A stretch of DNA of 64,000 bases. Origin: Mesoterricola silvestris. GTDB lineage: Bacteria; Acidobacteriota; Holophagae; Holophagales; Holophagaceae. Below the pieces are notes generated by a model. The model was given only the letters and a program-made list of their open reading frames with translations, did not search any database and was not told the origin of the DNA. The first letter of the stretch is position 1, and each line of letters begins with the position of its first letter. The DNA is taken from positions 1,178,001 to 1,242,000 of the forward strand of contig NZ_AP027080.1 in the NCBI RefSeq assembly GCF_030295405.1, read 5' to 3'. Position numbers and translations under genes: made by a program. This document shows, one piece after another, positions 63,893 through 64,000 of the stretch.

Positions 63893-64000
63893 TCAAACGG
63901 ATGTGGGTTTCCGCCGCTGGATTTCGTCGGACCACCACGCCAGGCTGCCCGCCACCTTCCGGTAGTCCAGGCGGAGGGGACCCACCAGGGCGAAGGTCAC
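63893..64000 (-). CDS. hrcA: Heat-inducible transcription repressor HrcA, C-terminal end (cut by window edge)
   Basis: The last 35 codons of a frame entering from the right edge, with ALVGPLRLDYRKVAGSL; the family ends in a VGP-x-R-M-x-Y motif followed by a helix. Its place directly upstream of grpE, dnaK and dnaJ supports the call. The regulator binds CIRCE elements, which would lie outside the window upstream of this gene. Confidence 0.85.
   Translation of the reverse strand: MTFALVGPLRLDYRKVAGSLAWWSDEIQRRKPTSV

Overview
The window is about 64 kb of very GC-rich DNA (roughly 70 % by eye) with dense, mostly operon-packed genes and almost no long non-coding stretches. Outer-membrane proteins (two porins, a beta-barrel and a TonB-dependent receptor with an N-terminal carboxypeptidase-regulatory-like domain), a tricorn-like protease, a short c-type cytochrome and several anaerobic aromatic-acid enzymes suggest a Gram-negative, largely anaerobic bacterium. 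My inference is Acidobacteriota, class Holophagae (Geothrix/Holophaga/Mesoterricola-like). No rRNA or tRNA gene was found to test this.

Layout. 1-7.1 kb: secreted transglutaminase-like protein (cut by the left edge), SDR/TetR pair, MarR-MFS efflux operon, ABC ATPase. 7.1-7.9 kb: dispersed palindromic repeat and a toxin-antitoxin pair with palindromes in its promoter. 7.9-17.0 kb: non-oxidative hydroxyarylic acid decarboxylase locus, with UbiX (prenyl-FMN synthase), anion/Na+ symporter, LysR regulator, UbiD-type catalytic subunit, small subunit D, RibBA, porin and RibD. Flavin synthesis, flavin prenylation, the prenyl-FMN enzyme and substrate transport are thus side by side. 17-32 kb: CocE-type hydrolase, murC, cytochrome, an operon of YfcC-like transporter, M14 peptidase, second UbiX and YheT-like hydrolase, then sod, folE, purM and an acyltransferase, broken up by two long perfect or near-perfect inverted repeats. 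32-41.5 kb: TetR, tricorn-like protease, outer-membrane barrel, TonB receptor and papain-like lipoprotein. 41.5-48.1 kb: a minus-strand run of TPR protein, DUF4125, DUF4037, Ser/Thr kinase and MocR-type regulator.

48.1-59.0 kb holds the most interesting system: a complete 4-hydroxyphenylacetate decarboxylase (p-cresol-forming glycyl radical enzyme) cluster. It comprises hpdB, hpdC, an MFS carrier, the activase hpdA, an outer-membrane channel, a sigma-54-dependent activator and a chemoreceptor. A textbook -24/-12 sigma-54 promoter lies before hpdB, with paired inverted repeats about 230-280 bp upstream that look like enhancer sites. All catalytic residues and all eight cluster ligands of the small subunit are present at family spacing.

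59-64 kb: second copy of the dispersed repeat, an alpha/beta hydrolase, and the heat-shock operon hrcA(partial)-grpE-dnaK-dnaJ. Overall the window encodes two chemically different routes for decarboxylating phenolic acids (prenyl-FMN and glycyl radical), each with its own porin, inner-membrane carrier and regulator.
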